Shown here piece after piece: positions 1-7,444 of a stretch of 17,484 nt of DNA. The stretch spans positions 1-17,484 of the forward strand of contig JARDZO010000100.1 of the NCBI GenBank assembly GCA_029240815.1, written 5' to 3'. Source of the stretch: Brevibacillus sp. (GTDB lineage Bacteria; Bacillota; Bacilli; Brevibacillales; Brevibacillaceae). The notes beneath the pieces were generated by a model. That model had not been told where the DNA came from, did not search any database, and was given only the letters and a program-made list of their open reading frames with translations. Every line of letters starts with the position of its first letter. Position 1 is the stretch's first letter. Made by a program: the position numbers and the translations under genes.

Positions 1-290
1 TACTCTATATCGTCGTAACTGGCAAGCGGCAATTTGTCGCCACGCGCTATCCGAAGTAAACGGTAATTCATTATGCGTTCAGTATCTGCGATATGTCCGA
101 CAACCTCTTTAAGAGTCCACTTTCCAGCCTCGTAACGGTAAAGTGCTTGTTCCTCTGAAATCGTCGTCAGTAACTGCCGCGTCTCCTCAAATTGGGTGTG
201 CAAAGTATTTATCAAATCGCCTTCTGGTACCAGATCTATGTATGTACGATAATATTGCGTGAATTCGTCTCGCGACGGCCGTTCAAGCAT
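1..290 (-). CDS. DinB-family protein, 3' end beyond window
   Basis: About 96 residues are visible, starting MLERPSRDEF with a GGGAGG ribosome binding site 7-8 nt upstream of the ATG. The segments YYRTYIDLVPEGD, RYEAGKWTLKEVVGHIADTER and YRLLRIARGD are typical of the DinB/YfiT-like superfamily, four-helix-bundle proteins that usually bind a divalent metal through three histidines. His66 in VVGHIADTER would be the first ligand; the others would lie outside the window. Members include damage-inducible proteins and thiol S-transferases, so the exact reaction cannot be read here. The gene is truncated only by the window edge. It has its own promoter and no clear operon partner inside the window. 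Confidence 0.9.
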   Translation of the reverse strand, partial: MLERPSRDEFTQYYRTYIDLVPEGDLINTLHTQFEETRQLLTTISEEQALYRYEAGKWTLKEVVGHIADTERIMNYRLLRIARGDKLPLASYDDIE

Positions 291-318
291 ATGCTTCGTC
301 CTCCCAGATTTTTTTCAC

Positions 319-327
319 ATTATAACA
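319..327 (-). promoter_or_regulatory. extended -10 promoter of the DinB-family gene
   Basis: On the minus strand TGTTATAAT is a perfect extended -10 (TG-N-TATAAT), 29 nt upstream of the ATG at 290. No good -35 hexamer is visible at 16-18 nt, which suits an extended -10 promoter. Confidence 0.5.
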
Positions 328-393
328 GATGAAAGCTGGTACTGCATTGGCAGTCATTGGTGTTTAAATGTAGACTGACTGCCCTAATTATAA

Positions 394-420
394 ATTGGCT
401 GCCGTTTTCTCAACTAACGG
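394..420 (+). repeat. right half of a TAACGGG hairpin repeat (degenerate)
   Basis: The segment holds GGCTGCCG, then TTTTCTCAAC, then TAACGG. This matches the right-hand half of the copy at 3511-3573 (GGCTCC, TTTTCTCAATTAA, ACGGG). The left half and its TAACGGG end are not recognisable. It lies in a gene-poor stretch between the DinB-family gene and the decayed aldo/keto reductase. Confidence 0.45.
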
Positions 421-482
421 CTGTAAACAAGGAGAAGCCTATGTGTAGTAGGCTCGGACTAATTTCTCGCTGTATGGCAACT

Positions 483-605
483 TCATAGATTGTTGAATGA
501 ATAGATTGTCGCATGATGATCCCGCCGATGGATCTGGTACAAATCGACCCAATCTGTTCCGAGCCGCCTTAGACTGATACCGATTTCAGTTAAGAAGCCT
601 AATAT
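483..605 (-). pseudogene. aldo/keto reductase fragment
   Basis: On the minus strand an open stretch of about 40 codons reads ILGFLTEIGISLRRLGTDWV, then DLYQIHRRDHHATIYSFNNL, then a stop. The core SLRRLGTDWVDLYQIHR is the classic aldo/keto reductase segment (typically SLRRLGTDYVDLYQIHRWD) around the strand leading to the substrate pocket. The family is usually around 300 residues, and no start, catalytic Tyr/Lys region or NADPH-binding C-terminus is present, so this is a relic. It lies downstream of the gntR-type gene, in the same orientation. The call rests on motif recognition alone. Confidence 0.7.
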
Positions 606-611
606 AAAATG

Positions 612-647
612 GGAGCCGTTGCCATAGAGCAAACTGCTCCTTTTTTT
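612..647 (+). terminator. possible rho-independent terminator
   Basis: GGAGC and GCTCC can pair across a 19-nt loop and are followed by seven T. The stem is short and no intact plus-strand gene precedes it, so it may be left over from a decayed gene or a degenerate TAACGGG-family hairpin. Confidence 0.3.
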
Positions 648-706
648 ATATTGCTGCCCGTCTACAACGGTTTTAGGTAAAAGTGGAGTTTGTAGGCATA
701 AACCGC

Positions 707-1372
707 TTATCGGTTGTCAATCAGGTTATCCGCGGTGAGTTGGATGTGCGCTCTAAAGATCTCGATGGCGCGATCGCTATCCCGGCTAAGAACGGCATCT
801 GTTAATGCCTTATGTTCGGCGTGGCCATCGCGAGTTGGCTCCTTTGAGCTCGACCAATGTCGATAAAATTCGCTCAAATCCCAAAGACGTCTGCAGATAT
901 CCAGGAGAACCTGATTTGGACATGCGGCGATAAGTTCGTAATGAAATTGACGGTGGATGTCTGCCCACTCTTCGCGAATGGCAAGCTTTTGATTCACTTC
1001 CTTAAACGCGGCCGTTTGCGATAATTTGTGGTGAACGGCGATTACATTGGACTCCCATGTGAGATCGCCATGGGCGATGGACAGGCGTAATGCTGCGGAC
1101 TCATTGATCGACCGCGCTTCTAAGATGCTCTTCAGGTCTTCTTCCGACACCGTCTTCACTGAAAAACCGCGATTCGGGTTTTGCAAGACGAGGCCTTGGG
1201 TCGCCAACCGGGTTAGTGCTTCTCGAACGACGGCAACCGAGACATTGAAGCCTTTGGCTAATTCCGAAACGGTTAATGGAGAGCCAGGTTCATATTGTCC
1301 GGCCAGAATGTCGGACTGCAGTTTCTTCGTGACATTTTCGTTTAAAGTGGACGAACCTTCTCTTTTGGCCAT
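707..1372 (-). CDS. GntR/FadR-family (FCD) transcriptional regulator
   Basis: This 221-residue DNA-binding repressor or activator has an N-terminal winged helix (about residues 10-75, with LTVSELAKGFNVSVAVVREA and LATQGLVLQNPNRGFSV). A helical FCD ligand-binding domain follows (about 80-215). His144 (RQFHYEL), His187 (AEHKAL) and His209 (FRAHI) are likely metal or ligand positions of the FCD pocket. The start MAKREGSS at 1372 is preferred over an in-frame ATG at 1399, because a TATAAT box ends only 4 nt upstream of 1399 and would make that start leaderless. An AAGGA lies upstream of 1372. The gene is divergent from the PEBP/SDR unit, whose promoter carries a palindrome suited to a GntR dimer. 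The effector is unknown; FCD regulators commonly sense small carboxylates. Confidence 0.9.
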   Translation of the reverse strand: MAKREGSSTLNENVTKKLQSDILAGQYEPGSPLTVSELAKGFNVSVAVVREALTRLATQGLVLQNPNRGFSVKTVSEEDLKSILEARSINESAALRLSIAHGDLTWESNVIAVHHKLSQTAAFKEVNQKLAIREEWADIHRQFHYELIAACPNQVLLDICRRLWDLSEFYRHWSSSKEPTRDGHAEHKALTDAVLSRDSDRAIEIFRAHIQLTADNLIDNR

Positions 1373-1403
1373 GAAGCCGACACCATCCTTCTTGCACATC
1401 GGG

Positions 1404-1409
1404 ATTATA
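1404..1409 (-). promoter_or_regulatory. -10 box of the GntR-type gene
   Basis: TATAAT on the minus strand. Transcription would begin near 1397, just before the chosen start at 1372. The expected -35 position is poor (TAGGTG or TTAGGT). Confidence 0.4.
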
Positions 1410-1477
1410 TACGTTTCAATATTTTACACCTAAATCTATAAAAAACAAAGACAAAATTCGATAATAATCACATTAAA

Positions 1478-1517
1478 CGATTTGTATTTACAAAATCGAT
1501 TCTTTAAAATACAATCG
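1478..1517 (+). promoter_or_regulatory. promoter with palindromic operator upstream of the PEBP-like gene
   Basis: TTTACA (1487-1492) and TACAAT (1510-1515) are separated by exactly 17 nt, a good sigma-A promoter. CGATTTGTA (1478-1486) and TACAAAATCG (1489-1498) form an imperfect palindrome over the -35, and a third half-site, ATACAATCG (1509-1517), covers the -10. A dimeric repressor bound here would block polymerase. The divergent GntR/FCD regulator is the obvious candidate; this is inferred from position and symmetry. Confidence 0.7.
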
Positions 1518-1547
1518 AGTTGTCTTTAAAAAAGGAGGTAATTTACA

Positions 1548-2081
1548 GTGAGCAACAACCCATATGCCAAATTTCCGGAGGTCGCAGTCTTTCAAGTGAT
1601 AAGTAACGACATTGCAGAGGGCCTTCCTCTACCACCCCAGCAATACTCGGGGATGTCAGGAGTGGAGGGGGGCAAAGATCTTTCGCCCCATTTGAAATGG
1701 TCGGGTGCGCCAGAAGGGACGAAGAGCTTCGTCGTAACTGTGTATGACGCGGACGCCCCAACTGGTTCGGGCTTATGGCACTGGGCCGTCATCAACATCC
1801 CTGCCAACGTCACCGAACTGCCGACCGGCGCAGGCGACGAGCATGGCAGCGACTTGCCGCAAGGCGCATTGCAACTGCCGAACGATTTGCGACTCAAACG
1901 TTTTATAGGTGCGGCGCCTCCAGCGGGACACGGTCCTCATCGGTATTATTTTGTTCTTCATGCACTGGATATCGAGAATATCGGTGTCGATCCTAACGCA
2001 ACGCCGGCTCTCTTAGGTTTCACCATGTTGAGCCATACGCTGGGAAGAGCCATTCTCGTAGCAACAGGGGAAATCAAGTAA
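1548..2081 (+). CDS. YbhB/YbcL-type PEBP (Raf-kinase-inhibitor-like) protein
   Basis: The 177-residue protein is the usual length for the bacterial phosphatidylethanolamine-binding protein family. The GTG start is preceded by AAAGGAGGT with 8-9 nt spacing. The ligand-pocket motifs are present: SPHLKWSG (46-53), YDADAPTGSGLWHWAVINIP (66-85; Asp67, Asp69 and His78 in the DPDxP...H motif) and GPHRYYF (129-135, the GxHRY motif). No signal peptide is seen, so it is probably cytoplasmic. The family binds small anionic or phospholipid headgroups, and the physiological role in bacteria is poorly known. It is the first gene after the operator-bearing promoter, followed by a small lipoprotein relic and an SDR gene, so it probably belongs to the GntR-controlled unit. 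Confidence 0.92.
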   Translation: MSNNPYAKFPEVAVFQVISNDIAEGLPLPPQQYSGMSGVEGGKDLSPHLKWSGAPEGTKSFVVTVYDADAPTGSGLWHWAVINIPANVTELPTGAGDEHGSDLPQGALQLPNDLRLKRFIGAAPPAGHGPHRYYFVLHALDIENIGVDPNATPALLGFTMLSHTLGRAILVATGEIK

Positions 2082-2114
2082 ACCAAGCAATTTGGGGCCA
2101 TAGGAGACGATGGT

Positions 2115-2365
2115 ATGAAAAATTACTGGTTTTGGCAGGCGTGCTCGCGTTGATGTCCACATGCAGCAACGGGGCAGGAGCTTTCGATGCTCCAAGAGAA
2201 GCAGATTCAAGTACGGGGGAAGCGGTGAAGCTGAACGATCCACTTCATCAAAGTGTATGCCCCATGTGCCTCCAGCCGATTAAGAATTTGAAGCATACAA
2301 TCATTTGCGGCTGTGGGAGCAAAATCAAAAACAAAATCATCACTGAAAAGGCGGGCTCATCATGA
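2115..2365 (+). pseudogene. small lipoprotein-like gene with CPMC/CGCG motif, apparent frameshift near the start
   Basis: The ATG at 2115 follows AGGAG by 8 nt but reads only MKNYWFWQACSR before a stop. Shifting by one base at the A5 run (2118-2122) gives MKKLLVLAGVLALMSTCSNG, a convincing lipoprotein-type signal peptide. The shifted frame then stays open to the TGA at 2363-2365, with a C-terminal CPMC...ICGCG arrangement that could bind a metal. One extra A would restore a protein of about 83 residues. The stop overlaps the ATG of the SDR gene (ATGA), typical of translational coupling. The lipobox (LMSTC) is atypical because Thr precedes Cys. Either the gene is freshly broken, the base call is wrong, or an internal TTG at 2132 is used. 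I do not recognise the family. Confidence 0.6.
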
Positions 2366-3177
2366 AGCCGATCAATGAACAAACGATTCTAGTTACGGGA
2401 GCGACGGACGGCATCGGCATACAGACCGCGATCGATTTGGCGGCACGAGGGGCGACCGTTATTGTTCACGGGAGAAGCGACGAGCGGGGAAGGGCTGCGG
2501 TGGAGCAGATCGTCCGGTTAACGGGAAACGAAAATATTCGTTTTCATAAGGCGGACTTTTCGTCACTTGCCGAAGTGAAGCGGCTCGCAGCGGAGGTGCA
2601 GGCCGAGTATGCCGGTCTGGATGTGCTGATTAACAACGCGGGTATCGGCGGGCCGGGGAAGCGCGCGTTAAGCCGGGATGGATATGAGCTTCAGCTTGCC
2701 GTCAATTATTTGGCCCCGTTTCTGCTCACCGGTTTGCTGCTGCCGATGTTGGAAGCAAATTCAGCACGAATCGTGAACGTCGCGTCCAGTGGGCAGAAAC
2801 GGATCGATCTATCCAACTTTATGCTGGAACAAGGCTATTCGCCGTTAGCGGCCTATCAGCAAAGCAAGCTGGCGCTCGTTGCGTTCACGTTCGAGTTGGC
2901 CGAAACTTTCCGGAGTACCGGCATCACCTGCAACTGCTTGCATCCCGGAACTTACCTAGATACGAAAATGGTGCGCGAAAGCGGAATTACTCCGCTGGGC
3001 AGCGCCTGTTCCGGTGCAGATGCGGTTGTCTACCTGGCTGTTTCGGCTGAACTGGAAAGGGTGACAGGGAAATACTTCGATCGAAAAAAGGAATCGTGTG
3101 CCGACAAGCAAGCGTATGACGACGAATTTCGGCGCAGGCTGTGGGAGTTGAGCGCGCGCTTGACGGGTTTGGAATAG
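2362..3177 (+). CDS. short-chain dehydrogenase/reductase (SDR)
   Basis: This 271-residue classical-type SDR is an NAD(P)-dependent oxidoreductase acting on a carbonyl or hydroxyl group. Visible motifs are TGATDGIG (12-19, dinucleotide binding), HGRSDERG (36-43, where the Arg suggests NADPH preference), NNAG (91-94), VNYLAPF (Asn115), VNVASSG (catalytic Ser about 142) and YQQSK (Tyr165/Lys169). HPGTYLDTKM follows the active site. It resembles the retinol-dehydrogenase/protochlorophyllide-reductase-like group more than the fatty-acid FabG group. The substrate cannot be read. Its start overlaps the stop of the preceding lipoprotein frame, so it is probably co-transcribed from the promoter at 1487-1515. 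No clear terminator follows. Confidence 0.93.
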   Translation: MKPINEQTILVTGATDGIGIQTAIDLAARGATVIVHGRSDERGRAAVEQIVRLTGNENIRFHKADFSSLAEVKRLAAEVQAEYAGLDVLINNAGIGGPGKRALSRDGYELQLAVNYLAPFLLTGLLLPMLEANSARIVNVASSGQKRIDLSNFMLEQGYSPLAAYQQSKLALVAFTFELAETFRSTGITCNCLHPGTYLDTKMVRESGITPLGSACSGADAVVYLAVSAELERVTGKYFDRKKESCADKQAYDDEFRRRLWELSARLTGLE

Positions 3178-3179
3178 GG

Positions 3180-3357
3180 TTGCAGCAGATACGAGGTGAG
3201 TGGGTGCAAGCGTTGCAGCGCAAACGCATGGATGGCATCGCTCGCGGTTGATCAGACCGTTCGGCAGCACCTCATCCTCGACGGCGACACCGCAAGGAAG
3301 GAGCTCGGCGACAGATACGGCTACGCCGAGTTCCTCTTTTATTTCCCGCAGCCTTAG
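3180..3357 (-). pseudogene. NUDIX hydrolase remnant
   Basis: On the minus strand the frame reads LRLREIKEELGVAVSVAELL followed by PCGVAVEDEVLPNGLINRE. This contains the REIKEELG core of the NUDIX box and the stretch after it. After RCH the frame is lost, and the family-like sequence continues one frame over as HAFALQRLHPLTSYLLQ, so at least one indel is present. The upstream half (substrate-side sheet and the GxVExGE half of the box) is missing. Only about 55 codons of an expected 150-200 survive. It is unrelated in position to the intact NUDIX gene at 9082. Confidence 0.75.
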
Positions 3358-3510
3358 AAATGCCCAAAGGGGGCCATTTAGTTACTGGGTACGGGAACTA
3401 CAGAGCAGTATTATCCAAAGAGATGTCTATCCCGACTATAAAGGCTGCTGTTTCGGAAGTTAAGATCCTTTAACGTTGATGGAACATAATGAGACATAAC
3501 GCCAATTCAG

Positions 3511-3573
3511 CTAACGGGTTCGATAGCTCAATAACGGATGCCGGGATCGGCTCCCTTTTCTCAATTAAACGGG
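3511..3573 (+). repeat. TAACGGG hairpin repeat, copy upstream of the unknown small gene
   Basis: It starts CTAACGGGTTCGATAG, contains GGATGCCG pairing with CGGCTCC, then TTTTCTCAATTAA, and ends in ACGGG at 3573. This is the same layout as the copies at 3989, 7651, 8923 and 9529. It lies 30 nt before the ATG of the next gene, and it extends the reading frame artificially back to 3489. Confidence 0.75.
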
Positions 3574-3602
3574 AAGGTTTGTTTGGTAAGGAGATTGTGA
3601 AC

Positions 3603-3986
3603 ATGGCAAATGAATTGGTTTACACCACTGTTATAGACGAACTCTTAAATACAATACCTGAACTAAAGCCACTCTACGCTGAGAATACGGATATGTGGCT
3701 CGATGATTATCTGCCATATGTGGTCTTTGGTTTTGTGGTCGTTCCAATAATGGAAGAACTTCTTCAGAATGATTGGCAAAGCCCCATTTTAAAAGGGATT
3801 TTCGAATTTATAGAGATAATGATGCTAAGTGAGCACGATGATGTTCAAACACTCGCCGCGGTAGAAATTGCAGAGTGGATAGCTTTTGAAAACAACCCTG
3901 TCATTCAGACAAATGCGATAAAGTTAATGGGACCGGAAACCCTTAAAGAAATGAACAGTATGATAAATTGGAAACAAAATTCTTGA
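3603..3986 (+). CDS. small acidic protein of unknown function (possibly DUF7674-like)
   Basis: The start MANELVYTTVIDELLNTIPE has AAGGAG 11-12 nt upstream. An earlier in-frame ATG at 3489 is rejected because the added residues are encoded by a TAACGGG repeat. The 127-residue protein is soluble, acidic and apparently alpha-helical, with no signal peptide or catalytic motif. The opening pattern (IPELKPLYAEN followed by LPYVVFGFVVVPIMEELL) recalls small immunity-type proteins grouped as DUF7674, but I am not sure of this. It stands alone between two TAACGGG repeats; the downstream one begins 2 nt after the stop codon. No toxin-like neighbour is visible. Confidence 0.75.
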   Translation: MANELVYTTVIDELLNTIPELKPLYAENTDMWLDDYLPYVVFGFVVVPIMEELLQNDWQSPILKGIFEFIEIMMLSEHDDVQTLAAVEIAEWIAFENNPVIQTNAIKLMGPETLKEMNSMINWKQNS

Positions 3987-3988
3987 AA

Positions 3989-4069
3989 TAACGGGTTCGA
4001 TAACGCAAAAACACACCACGACAAAGAAGCTGCCGCGATGATGACCGGCAGCTTTGTTACGCTAACGGG
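3989..4069 (+). repeat. TAACGGG hairpin repeat, complete copy
   Basis: The element begins TAACGGGTTCGATAACGC and ends GTTACGCTAACGGG. Inside, AAGCTGCCG (4027-4035) and CGGCAGCTT (4046-4054) form a perfect 9-bp stem with a 10-nt loop. It is nearly identical to the copy at 8923-9002, differing by small indels in the A/C-rich left arm. The two ends carry TAACGGG as direct repeats. The hairpin could end transcription of the gene that stops at 3986, although the T-run is weak. Confidence 0.85.
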
Positions 4070-4227
4070 CAGAAGAGTACAAAATTCTTTCAGTACATGG
4101 ACGGGTTGGACAGTAAGCATGGGGAGACCTCTAGGCAAGGTTCTCATGGTGCGACCTTTCGTGTTTGTTATTGTGGTGGTTATCGTTATAGAAGTGCTGG
4201 CGAATTAAGCAACCTTTAATAGCAAGA

Positions 4228-5610
4228 CTACCGATTCTTGCTGATGTGATTGGAGACTAGTAAACCGCATTCCAACTGAATACGTACCAATTTCTGAATG
4301 GGGATAACTGTATAGTTTAGTTCTCGTTCCAGCTCATCCGTATGCTGTCGCAATTGGCGAAGCCCTTCTTGCAGCACTGCTTTCAGTTTTGTAATTGCCT
4401 CTTGGTCGTTTGAGCCTTCCATTGCTAGCCGCTCTAGCTCAAATTCGCAAGTGCGGACCGCTAGTCCTAAGCTCAATCCTCGATAAAACTTCGATACCAC
4501 AAAACTGCTGAAAACTTGGGAACCCTTTGCCGGCTTTTCAAATTCAGGATCGCTCATTGCCCAATTTCTCTGTGCTTCGTTCCTTTCTTTGCGTGCCGGG
4601 GAAGAGGGGGCCATCAACTTGAAAAACGGGTTATCCTGCGAAATATAGGACCGTATGCCACCCACAAGTCCCTCCAGCATTTCAAAAAAAGCCTCACTTT
4701 GATCTGCTTCGGTCAGAAGTGCCTCTCTGCGGGAGATATCTGAGTCACTCTGATCCTCTATTCGTGGATCGAAAAAATATGGCAGCTCGGTGATTAATGT
4801 TACACAATCCGCTTTCGAAGAGGCGTATGTGTGGCTGTCTGCACCCACATCAAGTGTCGGGGGTTTTCCTGTATGTTTCTCCATATAATCATAGTATTCG
4901 TCTTGCCCGTTTAAACTGAAGATGGCCGGAGCAAACTCTGTCGCAAATGGCGTCTCTGGTTCTCCTAGATCTAAAGGCACGTCTTCCTTCCTTGCTGAAT
5001 TGTGAAATCCCTCGTATAATTCTGGAAAATCGTGCGAAATATACCAATAAGCACCGCATAACCCCCCATTGTGCAGAGAATACATAAACTCAGGTCTAGT
5101 CTCGTCTATGATTTTCATGAGCACTTGCGTTTCAGGCAATGGTTTGTCAAAGCGATATTCTTTATATTCAAACGGAAAAGTCCATTCCACCTGCTCGTAG
5201 CCGACAGGTCTATAGTAATTTCTAATGTAGTTAAAAATATTGTATGGTCCTTTAAACCAATTTTCATTTAGTCGCGTACCATCAGGGTCAGCACATTTGA
5301 TGATGTACCACGTGAAGCCCAGCTCGTCGCGCAGAGCCTTGTCCTCTGCCAATGCGCGGGAGAGATATTCCATCGTCATCGCGCCAATTGGCTCGTTAGG
5401 ATGCGGGCAGGCAAAGCATAACGCATTTTTGGGCCCGTCTCCGATTTTGATACATTGAATGGGGTGTCCATCGCGAGACTTTCCCGCCTCAAATACGGTT
5501 ACAGCATCAGGAAACTCTTCGGCCAGCTTTCTGGTGCTTTCATCCATTTCATCTACTGTTAGAAAAACCTTGTAGTCTGGCACCTTATCAATCACATGTT
5601 GAAAATTCAT
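4228..5610 (-). CDS. M14-family zinc carboxypeptidase-like protein
   Basis: This 460-residue protein has the zinc-site pattern of M14 metallopeptidases: HPNE (His70, Glu73), SLHNGG (His180) and ITELPYF (Glu275, the expected general base). ADPDGTRLNENW (107-118) supplies the likely substrate-binding Arg113. The C-terminal third (about 300-460) is helical and has no motif I recognise. No signal peptide is seen, so it is probably cytoplasmic. The ATG has GAGGGGGA 7 nt upstream. The gene follows a peptide-binding lipoprotein gene by 129 nt in the same direction, suggesting that imported peptides, perhaps cell-wall derived, are trimmed inside the cell. The true substrate is unknown. No clear terminator follows. 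Confidence 0.88.
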   Translation of the reverse strand: MNFQHVIDKVPDYKVFLTVDEMDESTRKLAEEFPDAVTVFEAGKSRDGHPIQCIKIGDGPKNALCFACPHPNEPIGAMTMEYLSRALAEDKALRDELGFTWYIIKCADPDGTRLNENWFKGPYNIFNYIRNYYRPVGYEQVEWTFPFEYKEYRFDKPLPETQVLMKIIDETRPEFMYSLHNGGLCGAYWYISHDFPELYEGFHNSARKEDVPLDLGEPETPFATEFAPAIFSLNGQDEYYDYMEKHTGKPPTLDVGADSHTYASSKADCVTLITELPYFFDPRIEDQSDSDISRREALLTEADQSEAFFEMLEGLVGGIRSYISQDNPFFKLMAPSSPARKERNEAQRNWAMSDPEFEKPAKGSQVFSSFVVSKFYRGLSLGLAVRTCEFELERLAMEGSNDQEAITKLKAVLQEGLRQLRQHTDELERELNYTVIPIQKLVRIQLECGLLVSNHISKNR

Positions 5611-5739
5611 CGATCATTCCCCCTCGTCTGATGCAATATTTTAATCTTGTCTCGGTTGCAATCTTCCAAGTCATTCTAAAAAAGATGCTATTCCTGTAAC
5701 GTATCGATTAGGTTCTTGACGTAGACGTAAAGACTCCGT

Positions 5740-7377
5740 TTATTTTTCTACCCAGCTATCTTGGAAATTGGGAAGATAAGACGTCCATTTCACTCCTTTT
5801 ACTCGCGAGCTTACTACCACAAAGAGCTTGTCACTATAGATGGGAACAACATATGCTTGCTCAAGGAGATGTTTTTGGGCATCTACATATACCTGTTTTC
5901 TGGCTTCCGTTTCAGCGGTTGCACGTCCTTTTGTTAATAAGGCATCCAGCTTGCCGTCTTTTAGACCACTTATGTTAAAGCCAGCACCAATTTGGCTAGA
6001 GTGGAAACTTTGGTATAAAGCATCAGGGTCATCGTAACTATAAGTAACCAGCGTCACATCAAAATTTCCTTTCATTTGTCCATCACTAAACGCTGACTCC
6101 TCTAAATTTTGAATGGTAGCTTTGATACCTACCTCGCCCAGCATAGCTTGCAACAACTGAGCTTGCTTCTCAAACCTAGCCGAACTCAAAAAGGAAAGGG
6201 TAAATACTTTTCCATCCTTTTCTCTCAGGCCTTCTCCGTTTGCCTTCCATCCAGCAGCGTCAAGGAGCTTCTTCGCTTCTTCCACATTGTATTGGTACCC
6301 GTATTTTTCCAATGACTTATCATACCCCAATGTTGAAGGGGATAACAACGATTGGGCAACTTCTCCTTCACCCATCAAAACCGCCTGGACCATCGCTTGT
6401 TTATTAACCAGCATATTGAATGCTTTTCGGACTTGGATATCCTGGAACTCCGGTTTTGTCAAGTTCATATATAAACTAAGAGGTATCCCAGCCCGTAAGA
6501 GTTCCAGAACCTGATATTTTGGGTTATTTCGATACTTCTTGATATCTTTTGCGGGTACTTCGAATGCAACATCGATGGTACCGTTTTCCAAAGCGGACAA
6601 CACAACACTTTTATCTGGAATTGTTTTGATCACCAGTTTATCAGCTCTTGGCGGTCCTTGATTTTCATCGAGCGGTATGGCCCACTTAAAGGCTTCATTG
6701 CGAACCAATGTAACCCCCTCGCCAGCCTTCCAGCTCTCAAACTTCCATGGACCCATTCCTACAGGATTTCGTCCATATTCATCACCATATTTTTCAATGG
6801 CCTTCATGGATAGCGGTTGAGTTACACCAGTGCCTAAATCTTCAAGAATCGACACATTGGGTTCATGTAATTCAAGGATGAGGGTTTTATCATCAGGGGC
6901 ACTGACGCTTTTCACCGGCATCATAACTATTCCCGCCAGTTTTGCTTTTGTTTTCGGATTCTTAATGCGTTCAAAGGTATCTTTAAAACTCTTGGCAGTC
7001 AGAGGTGTTCCATCGTGAAACGTAACATCAGAACGAATGGTAAAGGTGTACGTTTTTCCATCCTCTGAAATCTTGAATTCACTTGCGAGATTAGGTTTGA
7101 ATTCTTTTGTAACAGGATCCTTGTAGACCAGCGATCCACCCATATTCCAAGTAACACCCATATCGTTGCCAACTGACTTGTGAACATCTAAGGTATCTGC
7201 TTCACTTGCGTAAGCCACAGTGATGGTTCCGCCTGTCTTTGGTTTGTCAGCCTCTGGCTGTTGATTTGGTTCAGGTGTGGTTGATTGTGTGCTGCATGCA
7301 ACCACCAACGACGTACATATCATAATTAGTAATCCTAAAATAATGCCATGAAATCTCTGTTTCTTCTTCTTTACCAT
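5740..7377 (-). CDS. ABC transporter family-5 (oligopeptide-type) substrate-binding lipoprotein
   Basis: The 545-residue protein is full length for SBP_bac_5/OppA-type proteins. It has a KKKK-rich signal peptide and a lipobox, LVVAC, with the lipidated Cys at 28. GGTITVAYASEADTLDVH and TFHDGTPLTAKSFKDTFERI are characteristic family segments. It should be tethered outside the membrane and deliver peptides or similar ligands to an ABC permease. No permease or ATPase gene lies beside it, so it may share a transporter encoded elsewhere. The ATG is preceded by AAGGGGG. A second gene at 15927, in opposite orientation, encodes a close paralogue. The long leader carries a cre-like box and an unused strong Shine-Dalgarno sequence. 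The next gene is the M14 peptidase-like gene. Confidence 0.95.
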   Translation of the reverse strand: MVKKKKQRFHGIILGLLIMICTSLVVACSTQSTTPEPNQQPEADKPKTGGTITVAYASEADTLDVHKSVGNDMGVTWNMGGSLVYKDPVTKEFKPNLASEFKISEDGKTYTFTIRSDVTFHDGTPLTAKSFKDTFERIKNPKTKAKLAGIVMMPVKSVSAPDDKTLILELHEPNVSILEDLGTGVTQPLSMKAIEKYGDEYGRNPVGMGPWKFESWKAGEGVTLVRNEAFKWAIPLDENQGPPRADKLVIKTIPDKSVVLSALENGTIDVAFEVPAKDIKKYRNNPKYQVLELLRAGIPLSLYMNLTKPEFQDIQVRKAFNMLVNKQAMVQAVLMGEGEVAQSLLSPSTLGYDKSLEKYGYQYNVEEAKKLLDAAGWKANGEGLREKDGKVFTLSFLSSARFEKQAQLLQAMLGEVGIKATIQNLEESAFSDGQMKGNFDVTLVTYSYDDPDALYQSFHSSQIGAGFNISGLKDGKLDALLTKGRATAETEARKQVYVDAQKHLLEQAYVVPIYSDKLFVVVSSRVKGVKWTSYLPNFQDSWVEK

Positions 7378-7444
7378 GTTACAGCCCCCTTGTTCTGTGT
7401 TGTTTAAAAAATCTACATGACGACATAATTTTGAATGATATCTG

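Noticed and set aside
3200..3463. Plus-strand open frame of 87 codons
   Set aside because: It is the shadow of the minus-strand NUDIX remnant and has Ser/Thr-rich composition typical of an antisense frame.
4119..4208. Short hydrophobic peptide (29 codons, RPFVFVIVVVIVIEVLAN)
   Set aside because: It resembles small membrane peptides, but there is no credible ribosome binding site and no family match I can recall; it is likely chance or a relic.
7378..7435. 15-codon leader peptide (MSSCRFFKQHRTRGL) ending just before the binding-protein start
   Set aside because: Its ATG is 19 nt from the nearest strong Shine-Dalgarno sequence and the frame is not matched in the paralogue's leader.
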